A DNA stretch of 38,372 nt from Clostridia bacterium (GCA_017436815.1 JAFSCI010000040.1:1-38372); one strand, 5' to 3'. Counted from the first letter of the stretch, positions 1 through 9,579 are shown. Notes: generated by a model from the sequence alone, not told the origin. A program made the numbers and translations.

Positions 1-414
1 CATCTTCAAAATTCCAGAACTGTCTGAATAGTTACCATCAGAATCGAGTGACTGTATGCGGTAATCACCATGCACAACCATAGATCCTCCATTAAGCTCG
101 ATTGTGCCACCAGGTTGGAGAACATCACCATAGATAGTTAGTGTAAAACCATTTAGATCAACTATTCCGCCAGCTATTTCAAGATTTCTGTATGCAGTAT
201 CTTCGGTAAGTGTTATATTTCCAGAAGTCACAGCATCTTCTACTCCATCTGGAATTTCTACCGCCAAATTTGGCTCATCCAAAACTTGACCGGTTTCTTC
301 CGTAGCCTCCATAATAGTCTCGGCAACTGCATTTACTCCTATACACCACAACTCCGATATTACAGATAAAATCATCACTAAGCATACAATAAAAACCGAA
401 AATTTTTTAAGCAT
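1..414 (-). CDS. Secreted beta-ladder repeat protein, 5' part only
   Basis: The first 138 codons of a gene that runs off the left window edge. It starts at an ATG with GGGGGT upstream. Residues 1 to about 30 form a signal peptide (lysines, long hydrophobic stretch, then small residues around GVNAVAE). An acidic linker follows. From about residue 65 short strands recur with the pattern hydrophobic-D/E-L-N-G (VDLNGF, then IELNGG about 20 residues later) and matching I/V-x-G-D turns (IYGD, VHGD). This regular spacing suggests a parallel beta-solenoid or stacked-strand surface domain. I recall similar ladders at the N-terminus of large clostridial surface or RHS-type proteins, but that is inference, and the rest of the protein is not visible. 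It has its own promoter and is not part of the operon to its right. Confidence 0.75.
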   Translation of the reverse strand, partial: MLKKFSVFIVCLVMILSVISELWCIGVNAVAETIMEATEETGQVLDEPNLAVEIPDGVEDAVTSGNITLTEDTAYRNLEIAGGIVDLNGFTLTIYGDVLQPGGTIELNGGSMVVHGDYRIQSLDSDGNYSDSSGILKM

Positions 415-450
415 TTTATTACCCCCAAAGTACAAATTTTTACAAATAAC

Positions 451-479
451 ATTTTAGCACAATAGGTATTGTGTTGCAA
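451..479 (-). promoter_or_regulatory. Sigma-A type promoter of the secreted protein gene
   Basis: On the minus strand TTGCAA (474-479) and TAAAAT (451-456) are separated by exactly 17 bp, about 40 bp upstream of the start codon. The spacer consists almost wholly of a palindrome, listed separately. Confidence 0.6.
458..473. promoter_or_regulatory. Candidate operator inside the promoter spacer
   Basis: A perfect inverted repeat, CACAATA-GG-TATTGTG, lies between the -35 and -10 boxes and fills positions 458-473 of the 457-473 spacer. A repressor bound here would block RNA polymerase, which is the classic geometry of an operator. No regulator gene is adjacent, so the binding protein is unknown. 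Confidence 0.45.
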
Positions 480-498
480 TATAAAATTTTTAATAGTC

Positions 499-525
499 GT
501 AGGGGAGGGTCTCTGCGCCCTCCCG
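499..525. repeat. GC-rich palindromic repeat, copy 1
   Basis: GTAGGGGAGGG, a short loop, then CCCTCCCG: an imperfect hairpin. Copies at 555-583 and 731-757 share the same arms but differ in the loop. Copy 1 is inverted relative to the other two. The repeats stand out from the AT-rich surrounding DNA. Confidence 0.7.
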
Positions 526-554
526 AAAAATTCTCAAATCATTATAAATTCAAA

Positions 555-583
555 CGGGAGGGGACAGAGCCCCTCCCCTACGG
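555..583. repeat. GC-rich palindromic repeat, copy 2
   Basis: CGGGAGGGG, loop ACAGAG, CCCCTCCCCTACGG. Inverted relative to copy 1, 30 bp away, so copies 1 and 2 together can form a long hairpin. No coding potential was seen. Confidence 0.7.
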
Positions 584-610
584 TTTTATGCAATAATATT
601 GGTTAATACA

Positions 611-714
611 AGGGCGCGGGCGCGGGTGTCCGGTGGACACCTCTGCTAGAAGTAAGCGCCGACCGAAGCGGGAGCTGAGACAGTGGCGAAGCCGTTTAGG
701 GCGCCCGCACGTAC
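611..714. repeat. GC-rich non-coding element between repeat copies
   Basis: About 100 bp of markedly GC-rich DNA begins with GGGCGCGGGCGCGGG and ends in GGGCGCCCGCACGTACGG. It contains a perfect 7-bp inverted repeat, GGTGTCC-GGT-GGACACC, at 625-641. No start codon with a ribosome-binding site and no long frame is present. With the flanking palindromes it looks like a dispersed non-autonomous repeat. Together these fill most of the gene-free stretch 415-778; nothing else was recognised there apart from the promoter at 451-479. Confidence 0.5.
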
Positions 715-730
715 GGTTTGTATAAAAAAA

Positions 731-757
731 CGGGAGGGCATGGAAACCCTCCCCTAC
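731..757. repeat. GC-rich palindromic repeat, copy 3
   Basis: CGGGAGGG, loop CATGGAAA, then CCCTCCCCTAC. Same orientation as copy 2. It lies just downstream of the stop codon of the 191-aa lipoprotein gene (minus strand), so it may act as that operon's transcript end, though there is no long U-tract. Confidence 0.6.
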
Positions 758-778
758 TTTTTATTTGCGCTAATAAGT

Positions 779-1354
779 TTAATCTGTCCAGTTGTTTGTG
801 TCGGTTAAAACGGTGGCAGAAAGGAAATCGTTAATAAACACAAACTGCAAGCGGATATTATCAAAATTATAGGTTAGTATTTTTGCATCGCCTTCTACAA
901 AGGGTAAAAAGAAAAGCTGCTCGGATGTAGCGTCGGTTAAAGTACCCTCTGCCGAGATAGCATTTTTAACGTCCTGCGGCATAGCAATGCCAACCTCAAA
1001 ATCGTAGGCGGTATCAAAGCTTATAAGCACCGACACGCCGTTATCTTTTTTAGCTTTTTCGTAATAGTAAAGCACGTTGCCTGCATCGAGTCTGACAGTT
1101 AAGTTGCCTTCCATACGGTTAAGCTCTAAGATGTGGTCATGGCCGTCGTCATCGTCGGCAGGTCTGCCGCCCTCGTAATGCTTTTGTACCTGATCTTCGC
1201 TGGCGCCGAGGGCAAGTTCCATTTCGGGAATTTTGCCGAGCTTGGCGTAATATTCGACGTCTGTTGTATGGTTTGTTTTGTTTTCTTCGCCCTTACAGCC
1301 CACAAACGAGCAGGCTATAACGGCTACTAAAATTAAGCTTATTATTCTTTTCAT
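779..1354 (-). CDS. Putative lipoprotein of unknown function (191 aa)
   Basis: The N-terminus is a lipoprotein signal: MKR, a hydrophobic core, and cysteine 20 in the context FVGC, followed by a polar linker. The rest is a mixed sequence with no family I recognise. It contains an acidic/histidine patch (DDDDGHDH at about residues 67-74) that might bind a metal, but nothing proves this. The start is firm: AGGAGGT is well placed and the ATG overlaps the pncB stop as ATGA, so the two genes are translationally coupled. It is the last gene of the cotH-pncB operon. A role at the outer face of the membrane is all that can be inferred. Confidence 0.8.
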   Translation of the reverse strand: MKRIISLILVAVIACSFVGCKGEENKTNHTTDVEYYAKLGKIPEMELALGASEDQVQKHYEGGRPADDDDGHDHILELNRMEGNLTVRLDAGNVLYYYEKAKKDNGVSVLISFDTAYDFEVGIAMPQDVKNAISAEGTLTDATSEQLFFLPFVEGDAKILTYNFDNIRLQFVFINDFLSATVLTDTNNWTD

Positions 1355-2793
1355 TCTTTACCTCCGTGCTTATTAAGAAGTTCGGCTCTTTGATTCCATA
1401 GTTCTTGCGATAAATCTACATAATAGGCATGCGGTTTTTCAAAACGCTTAACCTCATCCCAAAGACTTTCAACCTGCTCTTTGCAGTACTTGGCAATATC
1501 CTTTACTGCGGGGCAGGTATAAACCTGTTTGCCCTTTTCCATAATTTTAACCTGCAGTTTTTTGGCAACAAAATCGGTAACGGTTTTGCGCTTCCAGGTG
1601 TATTCGGGGTGGAAAATCTCATAACCACAAGAATCGTCGATTTTCTCGTAATTTAAGGTGATTACGTCGGCTATAGCCTTGCCCGTTTCTTTATCGAACA
1701 AGCGCCACGGAATTTTTACGCCGGGAAGTGTGATTTTTGAAATATTCTCGCTTATTTTAATTCTGGGGGTTATAACGCCGTCTTTCTCTACTGCGGCAAG
1801 CTTATAAACACCGCCAAAAACGGCCTCTGACGAAGAGGTTATAAGTCGCTCGCCAACGCCAAAGCTATCTACTGCGGCGCCCTGCATAAGCATATCACGA
1901 ATAATATATTCATCAAGCGAATTTGAAACTATTATTTTACAGTCGCTATATCCTGCATCATCGAGCATTTTGCGCACCTTTTTAGTAAGATAGGTAATGT
2001 CACCGCTATCTATTCTAACACCCTTGGGTCTTGCACCGAGCGGTTTTAAAACCTCATCAAACACCTTTATGGCATTGGGCACGCCCGATTTTAAAACGTT
2101 ATAGGTATCTATAAGCAAGGTACACGAATTCGGGTACATTAAGGCGTAATTTTTAAATGCGGTATATTCGTCCTCAAAAAGTTGCACCCAGCTATGTGCC
2201 ATTGTGCCTGAGGGTGCAACGTCAAAATCCTTAGCAGATTTTACGCAAGCGGTACCAACGCAGCCGCCTATTATTGCAGCGCGTGCGCCGTAAATTGCGG
2301 CATCGTAACCGTGGGCGCGGCGTGAACCAAACTCTAAAACTGCTCTGCCCTGTGCGGCGGTTACAATTCGGTTTGCCTTAGTTGCTATAAGTGACTGGTG
2401 ATTTATGGTGAGCAACACCATTGTTTCCACCAAAAACGCCTGTATTGCAGGTCCTTTTACGGTTACAATAGGCTCCATCGGGAAAATAGGTGTACCTTCG
2501 GGAACTGCCCAGACGTCACACTCGAACTTGAAATCGGCAAGGTAGTCCAAAAACTCCTGACTGAATAAATTGAGCGAGGTTAAATACTCAATATCCTCCT
2601 CACTGAATGATAGGTTGTTAAAATATTCGATTAACTGCTCTAAACCTGCCATTATGGCAAAGCCGCCTTCGTCGGGAACACGACGGAAGAACATATCGAA
2701 ATAGGTAACGGTATCGCGCATATCGCTGTTCAAAATGCCGTTGGACATTGTCAATTCGTAAAGGTCCATCAACATTGAAAGATTTCTTTTCAT
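1351..2793 (-). CDS. pncB: Nicotinate phosphoribosyltransferase
   Basis: Joins nicotinate to PRPP to give nicotinate mononucleotide, the entry step of the Preiss-Handler NAD salvage route. The 480-aa length suits the family. Visible hallmarks are the N-terminal DLYELTM, the central EFGSRRAHG, GTMAHSW, and the phosphate-binding region GVRIDSGDI followed by the IIVSNSLDEY and SFGVGERL blocks. It starts at an ATG preceded by GGAG, 18 bp after the cotH stop, and overlaps the lipoprotein gene by 4 bp. NadE, which finishes the same pathway, is encoded at 23293-24039 in an unrelated operon. The pairing with a CotH lipoprotein is not a standard pathway link. Confidence 0.95.
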   Translation of the reverse strand: MKRNLSMLMDLYELTMSNGILNSDMRDTVTYFDMFFRRVPDEGGFAIMAGLEQLIEYFNNLSFSEEDIEYLTSLNLFSQEFLDYLADFKFECDVWAVPEGTPIFPMEPIVTVKGPAIQAFLVETMVLLTINHQSLIATKANRIVTAAQGRAVLEFGSRRAHGYDAAIYGARAAIIGGCVGTACVKSAKDFDVAPSGTMAHSWVQLFEDEYTAFKNYALMYPNSCTLLIDTYNVLKSGVPNAIKVFDEVLKPLGARPKGVRIDSGDITYLTKKVRKMLDDAGYSDCKIIVSNSLDEYIIRDMLMQGAAVDSFGVGERLITSSSEAVFGGVYKLAAVEKDGVITPRIKISENISKITLPGVKIPWRLFDKETGKAIADVITLNYEKIDDSCGYEIFHPEYTWKRKTVTDFVAKKLQVKIMEKGKQVYTCPAVKDIAKYCKEQVESLWDEVKRFEKPHAYYVDLSQELWNQRAELLNKHGGKE

Positions 2794-2811
2794 TATTTCG
2801 CATCTCCAAAA

Positions 2812-4467
2812 TCAGTAGGAATTAAATTCATCAAGCAACCATTTATTTCGGTTTTTAAGCCAATTTCTAAGATCGTCCACGTTAGCAACCAAGGTAGGCT
2901 TCGGTGTGTTTTCAAAAGCACTGCTTGTGGTAAAGGTCCAACCCGCAGTGGTAAAGTTGCGGTAAAACGACGCTTTATATTCGTTATAAAATTTATCGAC
3001 CATATTTTTGCCGAGCTCGTTATCCTCATAAGTATTTACAATCTGAGGCTGAAGCTCGTTATAGCGTGCTTTAACCAGTTTTTTAAACTCATTATTTTGC
3101 ATTAAGGTAACGTACCACGGGAACGAACGCTGACACCATAGTCCTTTATAGCTCGCGCCCAGATTGTTACCGCTCATATAGTCGGCATACGGCGCAAAGT
3201 TTGCGTTTGCATTACCCATAGATAAGTCAAAGTCCCAAACGGGTCCGGCGTAAACGATGGAATCTTTTATATAAAAGCGGGGCGATGAATAGTGGAAATC
3301 GAGCATTTTCAGATACTCGTTGGCAATATAGAAATTGACAAACGATTCTATATCGATATACTTTTTCATCTGATTTATATCGCCCGATTTTATTGCCGCA
3401 TCAGCATTATCGAGTATGGTTTGAAGCTTTTTCTTTTGTGCGGCTGTGGGTTTTTCAGGCTCGTTAACCTCAAAACGTGCGTTTAAAGACGAAGTTGTAA
3501 CGTAGGTTACATCGCCACCCGATTTTTCGGTTATCTCGATTAAAAAGTCGCCGTTTTCTACGTCTATATCTATGCGGTCTTTATTAGCCTCGACCTTCTC
3601 TGTAAGCAAATAGTTTCCTCTATACTGACCGTTTACGTACACGTCTACAAAGCGGTATTCGGCGCAGTATTTTACGCCTGCACGTTTAGAAAACTCTAAT
3701 GCTATGGCATTGCGAAGCAGAGTTTTATCGAACGCATTGGCCAGCAAATACCAGCCTCTGTCATCACCCATACCGAAAAGATTTTGTTTCTCAGAAAACT
3801 TTATATTATACGGTGCTTTGGCAAAATGTGCTGTGGTGTTACCTCTTATTCTTATTTGGGCAGAATTGTCTATAACCAGGGTATTAAGCGCACCGCTATG
3901 GTCTACCACCGAAACCTTTGCGCCAACGTAGCCGCCGTTAACGGTCGGGGCCTTATTGTACTCAATATAAACTGCCGAAATATCTGACGATAAATACTCT
4001 GGCTTGCTTATAGCATTGTTTAAATCTTTAACAATACTATCGACCTCTGACTGAGATGCGTTTTTGCGGTTTAGTGAATCTATAACGTTCACAAGCGCCG
4101 AAACCTGATTTTTGGTTCTGACACCTACGTATTTTTCATAACCCTTAGGGATAGAATTTTTAAGAGAATCGAGCTGAGAAAAATCGACCTTTTTGTTCTG
4201 AGTATTCCCCGTAACGCCACCGTTTTGATTATTTTGGCCCGATTGGTCGTTATTATTGGGAGTGTTTTGGTCGTTTTCGTTACCGCTCGGCTTATTGGTG
4301 CTTTGAGTGTTAGAAGGAACATCAAAATTCTCGTTATCGGCAGCAAGCTGCTCATCAGTCTGATTATAAAGCGATGATAAATCTATCTGCTGAGGCTTGC
4401 AGCCAGCAAATGATAAACAAATACATATTACTAATATAGTGGAAAGTGCCTTTTTAAAATTTATCAA
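2812..4467 (-). CDS. CotH-family lipoprotein (spore coat kinase-like)
   Basis: A CotH-fold protein carried on a lipoprotein anchor. CotH proteins are atypical kinases, and B. subtilis CotH phosphorylates spore coat proteins. Residues 1-23 form a lipoprotein signal with Cys23 (SFAGC). A low-complexity Asn/Gln/Pro linker spans about 55-95. A helical segment (about 110-155) follows, then the CotH domain with RIRGNTT, KAPYNIKF, the RGNYLLTEK block and the hallmark GPVWDFDL near residue 410. The start codon is TTG, with a GGGGGG ribosome-binding site; the only nearby ATG (4483) is out of frame. It is the first gene of an operon with pncB. The substrate is unknown, and a general surface-protein role is as likely as a spore coat role. 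Confidence 0.88.
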   Translation of the reverse strand: MINFKKALSTILVICICLSFAGCKPQQIDLSSLYNQTDEQLAADNENFDVPSNTQSTNKPSGNENDQNTPNNNDQSGQNNQNGGVTGNTQNKKVDFSQLDSLKNSIPKGYEKYVGVRTKNQVSALVNVIDSLNRKNASQSEVDSIVKDLNNAISKPEYLSSDISAVYIEYNKAPTVNGGYVGAKVSVVDHSGALNTLVIDNSAQIRIRGNTTAHFAKAPYNIKFSEKQNLFGMGDDRGWYLLANAFDKTLLRNAIALEFSKRAGVKYCAEYRFVDVYVNGQYRGNYLLTEKVEANKDRIDIDVENGDFLIEITEKSGGDVTYVTTSSLNARFEVNEPEKPTAAQKKKLQTILDNADAAIKSGDINQMKKYIDIESFVNFYIANEYLKMLDFHYSSPRFYIKDSIVYAGPVWDFDLSMGNANANFAPYADYMSGNNLGASYKGLWCQRSFPWYVTLMQNNEFKKLVKARYNELQPQIVNTYEDNELGKNMVDKFYNEYKASFYRNFTTAGWTFTTSSAFENTPKPTLVANVDDLRNWLKNRNKWLLDEFNSY

Positions 4468-4494
4468 AAGTATCGCCCCCCATTTATATATTTA

Positions 4495-4523
4495 ATAATA
4501 CTTTATTTTTACTATGATGTCAA
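4495..4523 (-). promoter_or_regulatory. Sigma-A promoter of the cotH-pncB operon
   Basis: On the minus strand a perfect TTGACA (4518-4523), a 17-bp spacer and TATTAT (4495-4500) lie just upstream of the TTG start. This is a vegetative promoter, which argues against purely sporulation-specific expression of the CotH protein. Confidence 0.75.
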
Positions 4524-4524
4524 A

Positions 4525-4557
4525 TAAAAAAGCGATGAGGCACGCCTCATCGCTTTT
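4525..4557 (-). terminator. Rho-independent terminator of groESL
   Basis: On the minus strand the stem AAAAGCGATGAGG / CCTCATCGCTTTT with a 4-nt loop is followed by a run of T. It begins about 10 bp after the groEL stop and directly abuts the cotH promoter. Confidence 0.9.
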
Positions 4558-4567
4558 AGGGTTAATA

Positions 4568-6506
<1,939 letters not shown>

Positions 6507-6531
6507 AATATGTTCCTCCATAAATATAAAC

Positions 6532-6567
6532 ATATAATTAGCACTCTGCGCAGAGTGCTAATTATAT
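6532..6567. promoter_or_regulatory. CIRCE-type HrcA operator, short spacer
   Basis: A 36-bp perfect palindrome centred between 6549 and 6550 contains both CIRCE half-sites, TTAGCACTC (6538-6546) and GAGTGCTAA (6553-6561). The spacer is TGCGCA, 6 bp, whereas canonical CIRCE has 9 bp. It overlaps the expected transcription start of groESL. The known repressor of such sites is HrcA, which is not encoded in this window. Confidence 0.85.
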
Positions 6568-6594
6568 TTTAGCCATATTTTTCTAAAAATCAAG
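6566..6594 (-). promoter_or_regulatory. Promoter of groESL
   Basis: Minus strand TTGATT (6589-6594), a 17-bp spacer and TAAAAT (6566-6571). The -10 box abuts the outer arm of the CIRCE palindrome, so HrcA binding would mask the start site. Confidence 0.65.
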
Positions 6595-6611
6595 TATTTT
6601 GGGTAATGTTT

Positions 6612-7544
6612 TCAAATTTTTAACAACTCTTTTTCCATGTATTTCTCAGCTACTGTTTTGGGAAGCAAAAAGTTTACTTTTTTGGCTACGAGCTCGAATT
6701 TTGCGTATGTACCGAGAGTTATTTCACCGTCAAGGTTAATAGGTATGGGCTTCTTGGAAATAATCTCCATACTCTTACACGAACCCACCTTGCAAAACGG
6801 TAAATTCTGATGCTTTCCCGCTTTGTAAGTGCCAAGGAATTTTAAAATTTTAGGCCTAGAAATTTTGTTTATGATTACGTATTCAAGCTTTTCATCAAAC
6901 GGAACGGCACTCGGAGCACTGTTATAGCCGCCGCCATACACGGGTCCGTTAGCGCATACGGCAAACAGACAGTCTTTCTCTCCAAAATCCTCACCGTCTA
7001 TTTTTATTTGTATGCGGTTGCCGATTTTGCCAAAAAATGTCTTTACTACCGATAAATTATATGCCAAAGGTCCGCTGACTAACGGCCACTTTTTAAATAT
7101 CTTCATATCGTTAGCTACGTTGGCATCCATACCAACCGAGCACTGATTTATGGCATACATATCGCCAGCCTTAATTAAATCGACCGGTATTGCGGTACCG
7201 TCTATTTGATTTTGCAGGTCTAAGAATGCGGCCTTATCGTTAAAATATTTTAAAAAATCGTTGGCCGAGCCACTTGGGAAAATAGCAAAAGTGGCATTAG
7301 AAAAGCCTACCATTCCGTTTAAAACTTCGAGCCCCGTGCCCTCGCCACCGCAAGCAAAAAAGGTAACGTCATCACCCTTTAAACACTCGTTTTTTACAAA
7401 CTGAGTGCTTTCTCCCGCCTGCTTTGTTATGTGCACGCTGTACTCTAAAGAGTTTTGTGCAAAGCACTCCTCAATTTTCGGTAATACGGTTTGCTCGTAT
7501 TTGCCCTTGCCGGCTATGGGGTTAACTATAAAAACATATCTCAT
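6612..7544 (-). CDS. Diacylglycerol/lipid kinase family protein (YegS/BmrU-like)
   Basis: Belongs to the DAGK catalytic-domain family, which phosphorylates lipid hydroxyls such as diacylglycerol with ATP at the membrane face. The 310-aa protein starts NPIAGKGK and has an ATP-binding loop at residues 66-70 reading GGEGT where the family normally has GGDGT. The next motif, at 90-97, is PSGSANDF instead of P-x-GTGNDF. The C-terminal half is the usual beta-rich domain (CANGPVYGGGYNSAPSA). The start chosen, ATG 7544, follows the methyltransferase stop directly, with GGTGGA upstream. The Asp-to-Glu change may alter metal or ATP handling, so activity is not assured. Confidence 0.85.
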   Translation of the reverse strand: MRYVFIVNPIAGKGKYEQTVLPKIEECFAQNSLEYSVHITKQAGESTQFVKNECLKGDDVTFFACGGEGTGLEVLNGMVGFSNATFAIFPSGSANDFLKYFNDKAAFLDLQNQIDGTAIPVDLIKAGDMYAINQCSVGMDANVANDMKIFKKWPLVSGPLAYNLSVVKTFFGKIGNRIQIKIDGEDFGEKDCLFAVCANGPVYGGGYNSAPSAVPFDEKLEYVIINKISRPKILKFLGTYKAGKHQNLPFCKVGSCKSMEIISKKPIPINLDGEITLGTYAKFELVAKKVNFLLPKTVAEKYMEKELLKI

Positions 7545-7545
7545 T

Positions 7546-8670
7546 TTATTTTCCACCATTATACATAAATAGTTGGCATTTTAACATTCCGTTATAGAGC
7601 TTGCGTTTTTTGTCGGCCTTTCTGCCAAAAAAGGTCTCGAACTCATCGTGGGGACTTATAATATAATATTTTTTAAAGTCTTGCTTTATGAATACCTGAC
7701 CCATAGTTTTGTAAAGCTGTTCGGCCTGCTTTAAGTCTAAAAGGCGTTCTCCGTATGGCGGATTTGTTACCACCAGGGTTCTGCCGTCTTGCATTTTAAA
7801 ATCGGCTACGTCGGATTGCCTTACGCTTATATATTTTTCCACACCCGCTTTTTTTGCATTAGCAAGGGTGAGCTCTACGGCTTTGGGGTCAATATCCGAG
7901 CCGTAAGCCTTAAAATCTATGTTGTGCTGAATAAGGTCGGTTGCCCTTAAGCGTTCGCTCTGCCATACGTGAGCATCTATAAATCCAAAACGCTCTGCCG
8001 CAAAATATCTGCGCAGTCCCGGAGCCGTTTTCGTGGCCATTAAAGCGGCCTCTATTAAAATTGTGCCCGAGCCACAGAAGGGATCGTATATTACGGTATC
8101 GGGATATATTCTTGCCAAGTCGCACATAGATGCGGCAAGTGTTTCTTTAATCGGAGCCTCGGTAGAGTTGCGGCGGTATGCGCGTTTATGAAGCGGCTCA
8201 CCGGAGGTATCTATCATAAGAGTAACGTGGTTTTTTAAAATTGAAAACCTTATTTTGTACTCGCAGCCCGTTTCGTTAAACCACGAAACCGAATACTTGT
8301 TTTTTAGTCGTTCGACCATTGCTTTTTTAACGATTTTCTGGCAATCGGGTATGCTGTGAAGGGCAGAATCTATACTCCAGCCGTTTACGGGGAAAGCATC
8401 TTCCTTGCCAATGTACCGCTCCCATTCCAAAGCCTTTACGCCCTGGAAAAGCTCTTCAAAGCTTTCGGCCTCGAACTCGCCTACGTTTATATAAATTCTT
8501 TCGCAAAAACGGGAGTTTATATTGGCTCTTGCCAATATATTAGCATCGCCGCTAAACAAAACTCTGCCGTTTTGCACCTGAATATTTTCTATGCCCATTC
8601 TTCTGAGCTCGCCTGCGGCAATACTTTCTGTACCGAACAGACAGGGCGCTACCATATTAAAAAGTTCCAT
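7546..8670 (-). CDS. THUMP-domain rRNA N2-guanine methyltransferase (RlmL/YpsC type)
   Basis: Predicted SAM-dependent methyltransferase acting on 23S rRNA. The 374-aa protein has an N-terminal ferredoxin-like/THUMP RNA-binding half (about 1-160) and a C-terminal Rossmann methyltransferase with DPFCGSGTILIEAAL as the SAM loop and the catalytic NPPYGERL motif. The exact rRNA position cannot be read from sequence. The start at 8670 (AAAGGAGA upstream) overlaps the fumarase stop by one base (TAATG), indicating coupling; a longer frame to 8706 lies inside that gene. The fumarase-methyltransferase-lipid kinase grouping appears to be a co-transcription unit without obvious functional logic. Confidence 0.9.
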   Translation of the reverse strand: MELFNMVAPCLFGTESIAAGELRRMGIENIQVQNGRVLFSGDANILARANINSRFCERIYINVGEFEAESFEELFQGVKALEWERYIGKEDAFPVNGWSIDSALHSIPDCQKIVKKAMVERLKNKYSVSWFNETGCEYKIRFSILKNHVTLMIDTSGEPLHKRAYRRNSTEAPIKETLAASMCDLARIYPDTVIYDPFCGSGTILIEAALMATKTAPGLRRYFAAERFGFIDAHVWQSERLRATDLIQHNIDFKAYGSDIDPKAVELTLANAKKAGVEKYISVRQSDVADFKMQDGRTLVVTNPPYGERLLDLKQAEQLYKTMGQVFIKQDFKKYYIISPHDEFETFFGRKADKKRKLYNGMLKCQLFMYNGGK

Positions 8671-9515
8671 TAAATCTCCTTTGTTATGTGACGTGTAACG
8701 TGACATCCTATGTTAACCGCTACGGGTAAACCTGCGATGTGGGTCGGGGCGGTTTTTATTTTTACGGCCAAAGCAGTGGTGTTTCCGCCAAAGCCCTGCG
8801 GGCCAATGCCCGTTTTATTGATAAGTTCTAATAATCTTTTTTCTAAATCGGCATAGTACTCGTCAGGGTTTTTAATATCTATATCCTCTATAAGAGCCTG
8901 CTTTGAGAGTAAAGCGCACTGCTCAAAATCACCGCCGATACCTACGCCCACTATTATTGGCGGACACGGATTTGCACCCGCACTTATAACCGTTTTCAGC
9001 ACAGAATCTATTATACCCTGCTCACCGTCAGAGGGTTTTAGCATAAAAATTTTGCTCATATTCTCACTGCCAAAGCCCTTGGGCGCTACCGTAATTTTTA
9101 CGTTGCTTCCGGGTACAATTTTGGTGTGAATTATAGCAGGGGTATTATAGCAAGTGTTGACTCTGTTTATAGGATCACTTACTACCGACATTCTTAAATT
9201 TCCGGTTGTATAGCCGTTTTTTACACCCAAGTTTACGGCATCTTCTAAAGCGCCGCCAACAAGATGCACGTCCTGGCCGAGTTCAATAAAAACAACCGCC
9301 ATTCCGGTATCCTGACAAATGGGGATATCAAGCTCTTTGGCGCATTTTAAGTTTTCTTCCAGGTCATTTAGCACCGATAAAGCCAACGGATTTTGCTCGG
9401 TATTTCGGGCCGATAAAACGGCATTTTTTACATCTTCAGGTAAAACCTTATTGGCGCTTATGCACATCTGCTCAACCGCTTTTGCAATAACGTTTACATC
9501 TAATTCTCTAATCAT
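8670..9515 (-). CDS. Class I fumarate hydratase, alpha subunit (orphan)
   Basis: The iron-sulfur half of a two-subunit class I fumarase or L-tartrate dehydratase. The 281-aa protein has the full subunit length and keeps the three cluster cysteines, C67 (PICQDTG), C184 (NPCPP) and C271 (GCHVTRH), plus GVGIGGDFE and [15 protein letters not shown]. The beta subunit, usually the next gene, is absent: the following gene is a methyltransferase. The beta subunit must be elsewhere in the genome or the pair has been split. It follows the terminator at 9532-9565 by only 16 bp, so transcription may depend on read-through. The tartrate dehydratase alternative cannot be excluded. Confidence 0.88.
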   Translation of the reverse strand: MIRELDVNVIAKAVEQMCISANKVLPEDVKNAVLSARNTEQNPLALSVLNDLEENLKCAKELDIPICQDTGMAVVFIELGQDVHLVGGALEDAVNLGVKNGYTTGNLRMSVVSDPINRVNTCYNTPAIIHTKIVPGSNVKITVAPKGFGSENMSKIFMLKPSDGEQGIIDSVLKTVISAGANPCPPIIVGVGIGGDFEQCALLSKQALIEDIDIKNPDEYYADLEKRLLELINKTGIGPQGFGGNTTALAVKIKTAPTHIAGLPVAVNIGCHVTRHITKEI

Positions 9516-9531
9516 TATATCTCACTGTTTT

Positions 9532-9565
9532 TTAAAAAAATAGGCAGACTACTTGTGAGCCTGCC
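9532..9565 (-). terminator. Rho-independent terminator after the S1 protein gene
   Basis: Minus-strand stem GGCAGGCT / AGTCTGCC (8 bp, one G-U pair), loop CACAAGT, then TATTTTTTT. It closes the spoVB-to-S1 cluster. The next gene begins immediately after it with no visible promoter, so it may be partial. Confidence 0.85.
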
Positions 9566-9579
9566 GTAAATTTGTCATT

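Noticed and set aside
1133-1330. Plus-strand open frame of 65 codons inside the 191-aa lipoprotein gene
   Set aside because: It is antisense to a gene with a signal peptide and a strong ribosome-binding site, and has no initiation signal of its own.
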